A program made the position numbers and the translations under genes. The notes under the pieces were generated by a model that had not been told where the DNA came from, did no database searches, and worked only from the letters and a program-made list of their open reading frames with translations. A DNA stretch of 64,000 nt from Micromonospora sp. AMSO31t. Its GTDB lineage: Bacteria > Actinomycetota > Actinomycetes > Mycobacteriales > Micromonosporaceae. Location of the stretch: the NCBI RefSeq assembly GCF_008868175.1, contig NZ_WBKT01000006.1, forward strand, positions 1-64,000, given 5' to 3'. Positions 1 to 8,956 of the stretch are shown piece after piece; position 1 is the stretch's first letter, and each line of letters opens with the position of its first letter.

Positions 1-1
1 A

Positions 2-1189
2 TTGGCCGGAGGTGGCAGGGGAACCCGGCTGTCGCGGACCGTCGGTCGGCTGGGGCTACGCTACCCCGGCGGGCCGGGGCTGAGCGAAGAGCGGCACGCC
101 ACCTGGCTTGAACTCTTCTTCGACCTCGTGTTCGCCCTGGCCCTGCTGGGCGTGACCGCCCGGCTGGACACCCGGGCATCGCCAAGTGCAGCAGAGCTGG
201 CCCTGGCCATCGTGCTCTACCTGGTCATCCAGTGGTCATGGCTCGGGCAGTCCTTCTACGACACCCGGTACGACCCGGACGACACTGCGCAGCGATTGCT
301 GGTGCTGACCACGACGGTCGGCGCTGGCGCCATCGCCCTCGGTGTGCCGCAGGCTCCCTCCGGCCTACTGCTGCCCGTCGGGTACCTGATCGTTCGTGGT
401 TGTCTGCTTCTGATGTACCTGCGGGTCCTCACCGCCGACCGGACCGCCGGGGATCTGGTGGCCGTCTATCTCACCGGATTCGGCAGCGGCTGGTTGCTCT
501 GGGTCGGGTCACTGGCCGTCCCCCCGGCCGTACGGCCGGCGGTGTGGACCACCGCCCTGGCTATCGAGCTGCTCACCCCGTGGCTCGGCCGTCGCTGGCT
601 GCGCCGTCATCCCGTGCACCGCACCCACCTGCCTGAACGGCTGGGGCAGTTCACCGTGATTCTGCTCGGCGCCACGCTGACAAACCTGCGCGACGCGATA
701 CCCACCACCCATTCGCCGGCTCGCGTGCTGGCCGCCGCATTGGTGGCCTTCCTCATGCCAGCCAGCATCTGGTGGATCTACATCACCTATGCCAACAGCG
801 GGCTCGCGCTGCCGCGGCTGGGCAGCGGTAACGGCTACGCCTATCTCCACGTGGCCGCCGGCGCCGCGGTGATGTTCCTCGGCTGGGCGCTCGGTGTTGC
901 GGTGTACGAGGTCGGGCAGTCGCATCAGATGCCGATCCACGCGCGACTCGTGCTGGGCGGGTCGATCGTTACCTGGATGGTGTGTGGGTTGGGCCTGCAC
1001 CGCTTCGCTCTCGGTCGCCTGCCCCGGCGTCGGCTCGTCGTCGGCCTGGGGGGAATCACCCTGGCCATCGTGGTGGCACTTGTGGTGACGGACCCGGGCC
1101 GACTGCTCGCGTTCAACTCGGCGATGCTCGTCGGATACGCCATTGTGGTCAACGCGCAGATCGCCAAGGCCGCAAAAGGACATCAGTAA
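2..1189 (+). CDS. LtrA-family (low temperature requirement A) membrane protein
   Basis: An integral membrane protein of 395 residues, close to the usual LtrA length. The family signature RHATWLELFFDLVFALAL lies at residues 31-48, and hydrophobic segments follow to the C-terminus. Only a role in the cytoplasmic membrane can be inferred; the biochemical function of LtrA proteins is not established. The first visible start is a TTG at base 2, so the true start could lie just outside the window. It stands alone, followed by a decayed methyltransferase. A second, double-length LtrA gene occurs at 18608-21091. Confidence 0.85.
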   Translation: MAGGGRGTRLSRTVGRLGLRYPGGPGLSEERHATWLELFFDLVFALALLGVTARLDTRASPSAAELALAIVLYLVIQWSWLGQSFYDTRYDPDDTAQRLLVLTTTVGAGAIALGVPQAPSGLLLPVGYLIVRGCLLLMYLRVLTADRTAGDLVAVYLTGFGSGWLLWVGSLAVPPAVRPAVWTTALAIELLTPWLGRRWLRRHPVHRTHLPERLGQFTVILLGATLTNLRDAIPTTHSPARVLAAALVAFLMPASIWWIYITYANSGLALPRLGSGNGYAYLHVAAGAAVMFLGWALGVAVYEVGQSHQMPIHARLVLGGSIVTWMVCGLGLHRFALGRLPRRRLVVGLGGITLAIVVALVVTDPGRLLAFNSAMLVGYAIVVNAQIAKAAKGHQ

Positions 1190-1296
1190 GCTCTGCTACT
1201 GTAGCGACGGCCCGCCGAGAATCGCCCGCTCAACGGCTCGGATGACCTCTGGTAGGACGTCGCGGCGGCCGGTGAAGCGTTGCAGGACGCCACCAT

Positions 1297-1718
1297 TTGA
1301 TGGTGGCGGCGCTGCGGCCCGGCGGTTGGCTATTGGTAGAGGATGCCGACACCGAGCTGCAGCCGCTGGCCTGCCTCGATGAAATTGGCCCGGCGCAGCG
1401 GCGCGCCAACCGGCTGCGGCGCGCCGTCCGGGAGTTGATGACCCGCGCGGCGCCGACCTGCGCTACGGCCGCACACTGCCGCGGGCGTTGCGTGCGGCGG
1501 GCCTGGTCGACGTCACGGCGGCCGGCTGCTTCCCGGTCGGCGGGGTAGCCTGCGACCGGCTGGAGACCGCGACGGTGCGCTTGGTCCGCGCCGAATTGCT
1601 CGCCGCGGGGCTGACCAACGACGTCGAGATCGACGCGCACCTGGCCGCCGTCGATGCCGGCGAGCTCGACCTCACCCTCGCGCCGTTGATCTCGGCTTGG
1701 GGACGCCGCCCAGGGTAG
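1297..1718 (+). pseudogene. Fragment of a SAM-dependent methyltransferase (truncated and frameshifted)
   Basis: Two overlapping frames read as the C-terminal half of a class I methyltransferase. The first contains MVAALRPGGWLLVEDAD, the typical strand after the SAM-binding fold. The second continues LRAAGLVDVTAAGCFPVGG and ends ISAWGRRPG. The reading frame changes near 1445; restoring one base gives MTRRGADLRYGRTLPRALRAA. No N-terminal SAM-binding motif is found upstream, so the gene is both truncated and frameshifted. It is a remnant unlikely to make an enzyme. Confidence 0.7.
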
Positions 1719-1883
1719 GGCCTGTCCTACCGATCATGGTTGAGCGTCGAGCCGTCGACTTGCGAAGCTGTTTCGTGTGACTGATGGTTCCGAGCCTGAA
1801 CCGACGCCAAAACCTCGACGGACCTAGCGAACCTGAGTACGCCGACTCATGCCTGGCCGGGTTAGGCCGCCCACGCTGAAGGT

Positions 1884-2318
1884 ATGACGTCTGAAGCGGT
1901 CGGCATAGCTCGACGGGGTGGCCCGATCGTGGGGTTCCTGGTCCTGCTCTGGGTCTGCGGGCTGATCGCGGCGGCCGTGTGGTGGGTGGGCATCGGCCCG
2001 GAGCAGTGGAGCGTCAGCTACGGCGACCAGCCCGGCGAGTTCGAGGACCTCCAACGTCGGGCGAGCGTGGCGCTGCTGGTCGCCGCGTTGGTGGCGACCG
2101 CCGGGCCGGCCCTCGTCGCGTTCGTCGCGTACCAACTGCGGCTGGTACGCACCGCGGTCTTTTTCCTGGTGTTGACCGTCGTGATTGCCGTGCCCGCCGT
2201 ACCGTTCGCCGTGCTCGCCGGCCGGGATCTCGATCCGGCGCCGGCCGTGACGACGCCCGGCCCGCCTGGGCACTGCGTGGAACACAGCGGCGGTGACACC
2301 CGCTGCCCGGGCGGCTGA
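1884..2318 (+). CDS. Small membrane protein of unknown function
   Basis: A 144-residue protein with about three hydrophobic segments (roughly residues 13-34, 55-75 and 85-110). A polar C-terminal tail ends CVEHSGGDTRCPGG, with two cysteines. The tail resembles actinobacterial proteins filed under DUF6234, but that is from memory and uncertain. The ATG at 1884 is preceded by GAAGGT. The gene stands alone between two decayed genes. No function is proposed. Confidence 0.6.
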   Translation: MTSEAVGIARRGGPIVGFLVLLWVCGLIAAAVWWVGIGPEQWSVSYGDQPGEFEDLQRRASVALLVAALVATAGPALVAFVAYQLRLVRTAVFFLVLTVVIAVPAVPFAVLAGRDLDPAPAVTTPGPPGHCVEHSGGDTRCPGG

Positions 2319-2381
2319 CCGAACGGTTCCGTCGGACCGTCGTGCCATGATGCCGCTCACCAAGGCAAGGAGCACGGCGGA

Positions 2382-2558
2382 ATGGCCACGGTGACGGTTC
2401 GGGACGAGACAGCGACGGGCAGGGCGATCGATCAGTAGCCGTTGACCGGTCTGCCGGGGCGCATCTCCGCCCGGGAGCTGGTCCGGTTGCGCGTACGCGA
2501 GGAGGTGGCGCGGTTCAAGGATCATGACGCGGAGACCGCCGATGACGCGGCCGGCCCG
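2382..2558 (+). pseudogene. Short conserved ORF interrupted by an in-frame TAG
   Basis: From ATG 2382 the frame reads MATVTVRDETATGRAIDQ, then a TAG at 2436-2438. It continues in the same frame as LTGLPGRISARELVRLRVREEVARF to about 2520 before losing coding character. Uninterrupted amino-acid quality on both sides of the stop argues for one small gene inactivated by a nonsense mutation, with its 3' end eroded against the convergent VCBS gene. I have seen similar small actinobacterial ORFs but cannot name the family. Confidence 0.5.
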
Positions 2559-2559
2559 G

Positions 2560-4347
2560 TCAGCCGGCGGTGCCGGCGCGCCGGGTGCTGCCGCGGCCGG
2601 TGGGCCAGGGCAGGCAGCCCGTGCCGGACCCCGGCACCGTGAACACGTCCAGGCCGTGGTCGATGCTCGACGTCACGATCTCCAGCGTCCCGTCGCCGTC
2701 GAGGTCGCCGATGGACGGCGCCGCCGCGATCCCGACACCGTTGCCGTTGGCGGACTGGCGCGGCAGCCGGGTGTAGGACAGCTGCTGCCCGGTCGCGGAC
2801 ATCACCACCAGCCGACCGGCTCCGACGGAGGGGCCGTACGTGCCGAACACCAGTTCGGGCGTGCCGTCTCGGTTCAGATCTGCCGCAATCACCTCGGAGC
2901 CGAACGTCTTCGCCGCGCCGCGCGCGTAGTTGTACTTCCACAGCAGCTTGCCATCCGGGGATACCGCGTAGACGCGGCCATCCGGGGTCGCGGACACGAT
3001 CTCGGGCCGGCCATCGCCGGTGAGGTCGACCAGGGTTGGTGCCGGGATGCCGCTGGGCGGATACCAGTCGCCGTCCCCGCGTACCGCCGGTTTGGCGGTG
3101 AGCACCGGCGTCTCGAACCCGGCGTGCCGACGTGCGGACCGCGCCCCGCCGTTCTGTGCCCCGTCGAAGGCCATCACCGCGTAGCCCTGGGTCTCGTACG
3201 GCTCCTTCATCTCGGCGTTCGGCAGCCCGATGACCTCAGCGTGCCCGTCGCCGTCGAGGTCGCCCATCGACGGGGGCGACGCAGTCCACTGCAACCACAT
3301 GGTGCTCTTGATGTCCGGCCACGCCCCGGTGTGCTTGTGGTAGTGCGCTTCCTCCACGGCGGGGTCGAGCCAGCGGATCATCTGCCCCCAGCCCAGCCGC
3401 TTGCCCTGGTACTGGTTCTGCCGGTTGGTGAACCAGCGCGAGGCGAGCACCGACGTGCCGTCGGGGTTGAACACGTTGATCTGGTGGTTGTCGTAGGTGA
3501 CCACGATCTCCAGGTCGGGGTCGTCATCGAGGTTGGCGATCCCGACGTTCTCCCCGTAGGTGCCGTAGCCGTGATTGCCCGCGCCGTTGAAGGCGGCGTC
3601 GCTGCCGGTGTTGTACCGCGGCCAGGACGTGGCGGCGGCGCCCTTGGGGTGGTAGACCTTTCCGTTCGCGCCGAACACGAACACCTGCGAGCCGGTGGTG
3701 GAGGTGTTCGTGGTGGTCGCCACGATCTCCATCCGGCCGTCGTGGTCGAGGTCGGCCGCCGCGAGCCCGCGCGTCTCCGGGCATTGTCCGCCGCTGCACG
3801 TGGAGACCGGCCAGCCGGGCTTGACGCGCAACTTGCGGCCGCGGAACTCGTATGCCGCGACGGTGCCCTCGCCGCCGCCGGTCACGATGTCGATGACCGA
3901 GTCGCCGTCGAGGTCGGTGACCACGGCGGGGGCGTACACGCGGCCCTTGCTCGCCGTGCCGGTGGCCAGCCGGGTGCCGGTGGCACTGTAGACGAAGGTC
4001 GAGTAGTTCGGCGCCATGATCTCCAGCTTGCCGTCGCGGTCGAGGTCGACCAGGCTCGGAGAGGAGAACCAGCCGGTCTGGCTGGTGGCGACGGTACGCA
4101 CGTGTTTCGGCCGGGCCACCGCCGCGGCGCCGCCCTGGGCCTGACACTTGGACGGCACCGCCGGGAGTGGCTTTCCCCCTAAGCCTGCTCTGGCGGCGGC
4201 GGTCACCGTCGCGGTGCTCTCGGCCGGCCCGGGCGCCGCCGCCCGGTTGCTGCCGCCTTCGCCGCGCGCCATGGTCACCAAGGCGACCGTCACCAGCACC
4301 ACCGTCGCCAGCGCCGCCGCGCCGACCGCGATCATCCGCCGCCTCAT
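2560..4347 (-). CDS. Exported FG-GAP/VCBS-repeat beta-propeller protein
   Basis: About 595 residues from ATG 4347, chosen because it opens MRRRMIAVGAAALATVVLVTV, a basic stretch plus hydrophobic segment typical of a signal peptide or anchor. At least eight FG-GAP/VCBS blades carry the DxDxDGxxEI calcium-binding consensus, for example LVDLDRDGKLEI, VTDLDGDSVIDI, GDLDGDGHAEV, VDLTGDGRPEI and GDLDGDGTLEI. This predicts a surface or secreted beta-propeller, probably used for binding; no catalytic domain is visible. The gene is monocistronic, its 3' end facing a decayed small ORF. Confidence 0.85.
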   Translation of the reverse strand: MRRRMIAVGAAALATVVLVTVALVTMARGEGGSNRAAAPGPAESTATVTAAARAGLGGKPLPAVPSKCQAQGGAAAVARPKHVRTVATSQTGWFSSPSLVDLDRDGKLEIMAPNYSTFVYSATGTRLATGTASKGRVYAPAVVTDLDGDSVIDIVTGGGEGTVAAYEFRGRKLRVKPGWPVSTCSGGQCPETRGLAAADLDHDGRMEIVATTTNTSTTGSQVFVFGANGKVYHPKGAAATSWPRYNTGSDAAFNGAGNHGYGTYGENVGIANLDDDPDLEIVVTYDNHQINVFNPDGTSVLASRWFTNRQNQYQGKRLGWGQMIRWLDPAVEEAHYHKHTGAWPDIKSTMWLQWTASPPSMGDLDGDGHAEVIGLPNAEMKEPYETQGYAVMAFDGAQNGGARSARRHAGFETPVLTAKPAVRGDGDWYPPSGIPAPTLVDLTGDGRPEIVSATPDGRVYAVSPDGKLLWKYNYARGAAKTFGSEVIAADLNRDGTPELVFGTYGPSVGAGRLVVMSATGQQLSYTRLPRQSANGNGVGIAAAPSIGDLDGDGTLEIVTSSIDHGLDVFTVPGSGTGCLPWPTGRGSTRRAGTAG

Positions 4348-4779
4348 CGCCAGATCATGCACCCACCGGAACTTACCCGGCGATCGTGCCCGCGCACGGA
4401 CCGGTCGCTCGTACACCGGTGCCCGGCCGGGACCTTGTTCGACACCGACGGGCCATCGCCGTACTCGCCGCACCGCATCACCCGGATACCGCCCAGCCGG
4501 ACTATGCCCCACTTCTGCTACCGACAGAGGCGCGAACCGCGCTTACCGAAGCGGTTCGCGCCCGTCGACCTCAGGTGAGGCGGGCGGTTCAGTCACCCTG
4601 AGGGCCTGACACCGAGACCGGCACCCGTCTGGCCTTCCACGCGTCCGTCGGACGAAGTTGGCCAAGGAGGCCGACGAGTCTCGATGTGTGGAGAGGGCCC
4701 ATCGCGCCCGGATCGACAGGATCCTGAGCGAGAAGGGCTTCGACGCCTGATCGACGAGGCCGCGCGCTGCAGCCTGCAC
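4348..4779. other. Intergenic stretch upstream of the VCBS gene
   Basis: About 430 bases without a gene I can name. It holds a perfect 12-bp inverted repeat (4529-4562). On the plus strand it also holds a coding-like tail running RTKLAKEADES to about 4690, then RIDRILSEKGFDA and a stop near 4750. This is probably the end of a decayed small gene. No clear promoter hexamers are visible. Confidence 0.5.
4529..4562. repeat. Perfect 12-bp inverted repeat
   Basis: GGCGCGAACCGC (4529-4540) is exactly complementary to GCGGTTCGCGCC (4551-4562) with a 10-base spacer. It lies about 180 bases upstream of the minus-strand VCBS gene, not behind a visible gene end. It may be an operator, or the terminator of the decayed plus-strand ORF. 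It carries no T-run. Confidence 0.6.
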
Positions 4780-4826
4780 CCGAAGGGGCCCCTGGTCAGC
4801 GGTGACGCTGCCAGGGGCCCCTTCGG
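4780..4826 (-). terminator. Strong hairpin terminator after the phosphoesterase gene
   Basis: A perfect 16-bp inverted repeat, CCGAAGGGGCCCCTGG (4780-4795) and its complement (4811-4826), with a 15-base loop. It starts 17 bases beyond the stop codon of the minus-strand phosphoesterase gene. Confidence 0.85.
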
Positions 4827-4842
4827 TGCGAATCAGGCCAGG

Positions 4843-7599
4843 TCAGCCGTCGGACTCCGCCGGTGGGATGAACGCGCCGGGCACGTTCTCCGGGGCGAAG
4901 ATCCTTTCCTCACCCGGGTACGGCTTCTTCCAGTCGTGTGCCTGGTACCAGGTGAAGTGGTTCATCTGGGCGGGGTTGGCATAGTCGGGTTTGGCTTCCG
5001 GCCCGGTCAGCCGCTGGTGCGACTTCCACTCTTCCCACTGCGCCGCAAGTTGCTGCTTGTCCACCGGCACCGTCGCTGCGGGTGCGGCGGCGGCGAGGGG
5101 ATTCTGCGGTGCGGGCGTGTCCAGACCGCAGGCAGGCGGGGTGGCCAGTCCTGCGGTGAGCGAGGTCCGGTTGGGCACCGCGGTGAACGGCGTGAGGTCC
5201 GGCTTCTTGGTGAAGGCCTGGCGCATGGGGCTGGCAGCGCTGTCCTTCTGGTTCATCGGGTGGATCCCGAGGATCTGCTCGATGGTGCGGATCATCGTGA
5301 TCTGGGAGTAGTAGTGGTTGTCCACGACGCCGTGCTGGGCCCAGGGGCTGATGATCTGGATCGGTGCGCGGTGGCCGTCGACGTGGTCGAGGCCGGCCTG
5401 GGAGTCGTCCTCGACCACGAAGATCGCTGAGTCCTTCCAGTACGGGCTGTGCGAGATCGTGTCGACGATCTTGCCGACGGCGAGGTCGTTGTCCGCGACC
5501 TGAGCTGCCGCGTTCGGCGGGCCGCCGGTGTGATCGCTGGAGAGCCAGAACATATTCAAATTCGCCGGCCCGTTCTTCTGGAAGTCACGGTTCCAGATCT
5601 CGTACCGGTAGATGTCCGGCACGCCCAGGTCGTACTTGGGGAAGCCGGGCACCGACACGCTGTTCAGCGACGGGATGGGGGAGGACGAGACCAGGCGGTA
5701 CGAGGTGTCCTGCCCTGTGGCCGCCATGTTCTTCGTGTCGCAGTACAGGTTCTGCCAGGTGGCACCGGCCGGCTTGGTCAGGAACTGGTGGAACTCGCCG
5801 AAGTTCCGGACGGTCTTGCCCGCCGCTTGCGCACCGGTCCAGATGAAGCCGGTCCGTTGGTGGCCGAGGGCGTCGTCCTCGGTGTCGTAGCTGCGGATGT
5901 ACTCACCGGCCGTGGACTCGGTGTACTCCGGGTTGTCGGCCTGCATCAGCCAGTTGTGACCCTCGGCCGAGTTCGTGCCGATGTCGTAGGTGTTGTCGTA
6001 GAGCCCGAACTGCCGAGCCAGCGCGTGCTGGTTCGGTGTCACGTTCTCGCCGAACTGCGCCAGCGACGGGTCGCCATTGCCCCGCGGGTCGTCACCCAAG
6101 ACCTGGTCGTAGGTGCGGTTCTCCTTGACGATCAGGAAGACGTGCTTGATCGTCGAGGGGTCGCCGAGCCGCTGTGGCACGGGCACCGGCTTCGCCTTGT
6201 TGCCCTTGGCCAGCTTGACCGAGCCACCGGTCCAGCCGTTCTGGCTGAAGACCTTGCCAGTCTCGGCCCTGATGGCCTTGTCGCTGGGCAGCGGGAACCG
6301 CTGCAGGCTTGACGTGGTGTCGTGGGTGCCGTGCCCGGCCGGGTTGTTGGGGCGGCGGGCGTCGACACCACGGGTGTTGACGATCAGCACGTCCTTGCCG
6401 ACGCTGGTGATCTCCGCGGGGAAGTAGTCGGTCGGCAGGAGGCCGACGTAGCTGACCGGCTCCAGCGGCGTCGTGTACCGGTAGACGGCGACGGCGTTGG
6501 CGCGACCGAGCGTCACCAGCAGGTGGCCGTCGTCGGTGAGCGTCACGGCGTTGGGCTGGTAGCCCACGGTCGCCTCGGGCCACGGCTGGGTGGCGATGGT
6601 CTGGACGACCTTGTCGTGTCGGGTGTCGATGACCGACACGTCGTCGCTGTTGGTGTTGGTGACGAACAGTGCCCCGTTCCTCGCGTACAGGGCGGTCGGG
6701 TGCAGGCCGACGTCGATGCTCGCGACGGCGGCGCCCGGGTTCGCCAGGTCGATGACGCTGACCGTGCCGGTGGTGGTGGAGGCAGTCACCTGGTCGGCCG
6801 GCACCTGGGTGTTGTACGAGTTGATCGTGGGCTCACCGGGCTTCGCCGGACGTCCACCCTCGTTGCTGACGTAGAGCTTGCCGCCGACCATGACCATGTC
6901 ACGCGGGGCGTTGCCCACGGCCCAGCTCTGCTGGATGGCGCCGGTCGCCGTGTTGATGGCGACCACCCGGTTCTGGCCGTTGACCGCGGAGTACACGGTG
7001 GAGCCGTCGGGCGAGAACACCGCCTCGGCTACCAGCGCGCGCTTGGGTCCGTCCTGCGGGATCTGGATGAACGCCGGGTTGGCCAGGCTGCCGTCCGGGT
7101 TCACGGTGAACGTGCGGTAGCCGTCGGCCTGGCCCAGCCACAGCTGCGAGCCGTCGGGCGAGTACGTGGGGCCTTCCTGGCCCACGTCGTTGCCGCTGAT
7201 GCGCAGGTCCGCCGCCGCGTTGTTGCCGACGAGCTGCTGCACCCGGTAGTTCTTCAGGTCCACGATGGCCAGAGCCATGCCACCGTCGGTGACCGAAGCC
7301 GCCAGGTGCGTGCCGTCCGGGCTGACCGAGGACGACATGATCTTGCCGTTGTTGAGGACGAAGCGCTCGCCGATCGGGTCGAGGTACTGGTCGTCGGACA
7401 CGACCAAGCCCTTGCCGGTCAGCTGGCCGACCTGGTCGGTGCCGAAGTGTTGCGTCTGGGCGAAACTGATGCCGGTGCCGGCGGCGACGACGACGGCGGT
7501 GGTGCCCGCCGTCACGAGGGGTAGCCGGCGGCCGATGCGTCGACGGAGAAGGTCGGATACGCCCTTCTCGACACGCCGACGGCGGCGTGTTACCTGCAT
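4843..7599 (-). CDS. Exported YncE-like beta-propeller / alkaline phosphatase-like phosphoesterase fusion
   Basis: A 918-residue two-domain secreted protein. ATG 7599 follows AAGGGATGACTTC, a good ribosome site. It gives a basic N-terminus (MQVTRRRRR) and a hydrophobic signal at about residues 25-45. Residues about 45-470 form a YncE/lactonase-type seven-bladed propeller. From about residue 484 a phosphoesterase domain of the PF04185 type begins with IKHVFLIVKENRTYDQVLG; its conserved block VVEDDSQAGLDHVDGHRAP lies near residue 725. Such proteins are usually annotated as bifunctional YncE/alkaline phosphatase family; the substrate is unknown. Four bases separate it from the upstream ABC permease stop, so the two are co-transcribed. 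Confidence 0.88.
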   Translation of the reverse strand: MQVTRRRRRVEKGVSDLLRRRIGRRLPLVTAGTTAVVVAAGTGISFAQTQHFGTDQVGQLTGKGLVVSDDQYLDPIGERFVLNNGKIMSSSVSPDGTHLAASVTDGGMALAIVDLKNYRVQQLVGNNAAADLRISGNDVGQEGPTYSPDGSQLWLGQADGYRTFTVNPDGSLANPAFIQIPQDGPKRALVAEAVFSPDGSTVYSAVNGQNRVVAINTATGAIQQSWAVGNAPRDMVMVGGKLYVSNEGGRPAKPGEPTINSYNTQVPADQVTASTTTGTVSVIDLANPGAAVASIDVGLHPTALYARNGALFVTNTNSDDVSVIDTRHDKVVQTIATQPWPEATVGYQPNAVTLTDDGHLLVTLGRANAVAVYRYTTPLEPVSYVGLLPTDYFPAEITSVGKDVLIVNTRGVDARRPNNPAGHGTHDTTSSLQRFPLPSDKAIRAETGKVFSQNGWTGGSVKLAKGNKAKPVPVPQRLGDPSTIKHVFLIVKENRTYDQVLGDDPRGNGDPSLAQFGENVTPNQHALARQFGLYDNTYDIGTNSAEGHNWLMQADNPEYTESTAGEYIRSYDTEDDALGHQRTGFIWTGAQAAGKTVRNFGEFHQFLTKPAGATWQNLYCDTKNMAATGQDTSYRLVSSSPIPSLNSVSVPGFPKYDLGVPDIYRYEIWNRDFQKNGPANLNMFWLSSDHTGGPPNAAAQVADNDLAVGKIVDTISHSPYWKDSAIFVVEDDSQAGLDHVDGHRAPIQIISPWAQHGVVDNHYYSQITMIRTIEQILGIHPMNQKDSAASPMRQAFTKKPDLTPFTAVPNRTSLTAGLATPPACGLDTPAPQNPLAAAAPAATVPVDKQQLAAQWEEWKSHQRLTGPEAKPDYANPAQMNHFTWYQAHDWKKPYPGEERIFAPENVPGAFIPPAESDG

Positions 7600-7603
7600 G
7601 AAG

Positions 7604-8956
7604 TCATCCCTTCGTGGTGTGGAGCAGTTCGACGTTGCCGTCGAACTGCCAGAGCGGGTTCGGTGCGTCACCGATCGGGGTCCGCACCAGGAAGTAGCCG
7701 TTCACTTCCTTCGGTCCGTCGCCGTCGGCCACGAACCGCCCGTCGGGGGTGACGTCGAGCTGGTAGATCGCCGTCCCCGCGGCCTCGACGTCGGGGAGAT
7801 GCCAGGAGACGACGCAACGCCAGTCGTTGCCCGGCCCTTCGGCGGCGAGCTTGCCGCCACCCTTGTTGCAGCTCGCCGTCGCCTTCAGTTGCGCCTCGGT
7901 GACGTCGGGGCGGTTGAGCTGCTCGGTCTGCAGGCGATAGAGATGGGCGAATGCCGTGGCGACCGAGCGCTCCACCTTCTCCTGCGCGATACCGGAGCCC
8001 GTGGCGGGCGTCGCCGCGGCGACGACCCCGACCGTCACGGCGAGCAACCCGGCCAGCGGCAGTGCCCCGACGGTGACAGCGCGGCGTCCCGAGCCCTCAT
8101 CGGTCGGGTTGGTGAAGTCGCGCCGGATGAACAGCAGGTAGGCCAGCGCCGTCGCGGTCACGGCCCACAGCAGGCTGACCACGATGCCGATCAGGAGTGG
8201 GCCGATTTGAGCCGGGCTGGTGAACAGGCCGTTCCAGGCGATGAAGGCGTAGCCGGGCAGCGCGAGGCGCACGGCGACGGGCAGCGGCAGCATCTGGGCG
8301 AGCTGCATGGCGAGCGCCACGAGCGCGGGCAGCAGCAGCCCCATCGGGGACCGCCCCAGCGCCACGGACCCGAGCAGCCCGATGGCGGCCAGCGCCAGCG
8401 TCGGAGCGAGTACGCAGACCCAGGCGAGCAGGATCTTTCCGGCAGCATCCCCCGGCGTCAGCAAATGACCGTCGATACCGACCAGCGGCTGGTTGCCGAC
8501 CGCCACGACCCCGCCCACCGCACTGGAGCAGGCCAGCCCGGCCACGAGCAGCAGGATGACGGTGAGGCTGGACAGCGCCTTCGCGGCGAAGATCCGCCGG
8601 GGCGACCGGATCGCCACGAGCAGGTGACGCCAGGTGCCGAGCCGGTCCTCGGAGGCGAACACGTCGCCGGCGACCACCGAGGTCACCAGCGGAAGTGCCC
8701 ACGTCCCTGCGAAACCGAGCGTCACCAGCGACCCGGCCCACCCGGTGGCGTGCATCCAGCGACCGAAGAGGGTGTCGACCGGTAGCGAGCTCTGCTGGCT
8801 GACCGCGGCGACGAAGAGCGCCGGCGCGATCCAACAGGCGAGGACCAGCAGGCGGATCCGCCACTGCGAGACCAGCTTGACCAGCTCGAAGCGGTAACCG
8901 CGCGCCACGGAGACGCGGCGCCCGGCGACGCGGGCGTCGGCGACGATCGCGGTCAT
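7604..8956 (-). CDS. ABC-2 type transporter permease with C-terminal extracytoplasmic domain
   Basis: A 450-residue membrane protein with about six to seven hydrophobic segments in the first 320 residues. The middle hydrophobic block resembles ABC-2 exporter permeases (VVAGDVFASEDRLGTWRHLL, the conserved loop). A soluble tail of about 125 residues follows (roughly 325-450), with three cysteines, and is probably outside the membrane. Its ATG overlaps the stop of the ATPase gene (ATGA, 8953-8956), and the phosphoesterase gene starts four bases after its own stop. One inference is that the transporter serves export or assembly linked to the secreted phosphoesterase. Confidence 0.82.
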   Translation of the reverse strand: MTAIVADARVAGRRVSVARGYRFELVKLVSQWRIRLLVLACWIAPALFVAAVSQQSSLPVDTLFGRWMHATGWAGSLVTLGFAGTWALPLVTSVVAGDVFASEDRLGTWRHLLVAIRSPRRIFAAKALSSLTVILLLVAGLACSSAVGGVVAVGNQPLVGIDGHLLTPGDAAGKILLAWVCVLAPTLALAAIGLLGSVALGRSPMGLLLPALVALAMQLAQMLPLPVAVRLALPGYAFIAWNGLFTSPAQIGPLLIGIVVSLLWAVTATALAYLLFIRRDFTNPTDEGSGRRAVTVGALPLAGLLAVTVGVVAAATPATGSGIAQEKVERSVATAFAHLYRLQTEQLNRPDVTEAQLKATASCNKGGGKLAAEGPGNDWRCVVSWHLPDVEAAGTAIYQLDVTPDGRFVADGDGPKEVNGYFLVRTPIGDAPNPLWQFDGNVELLHTTKG

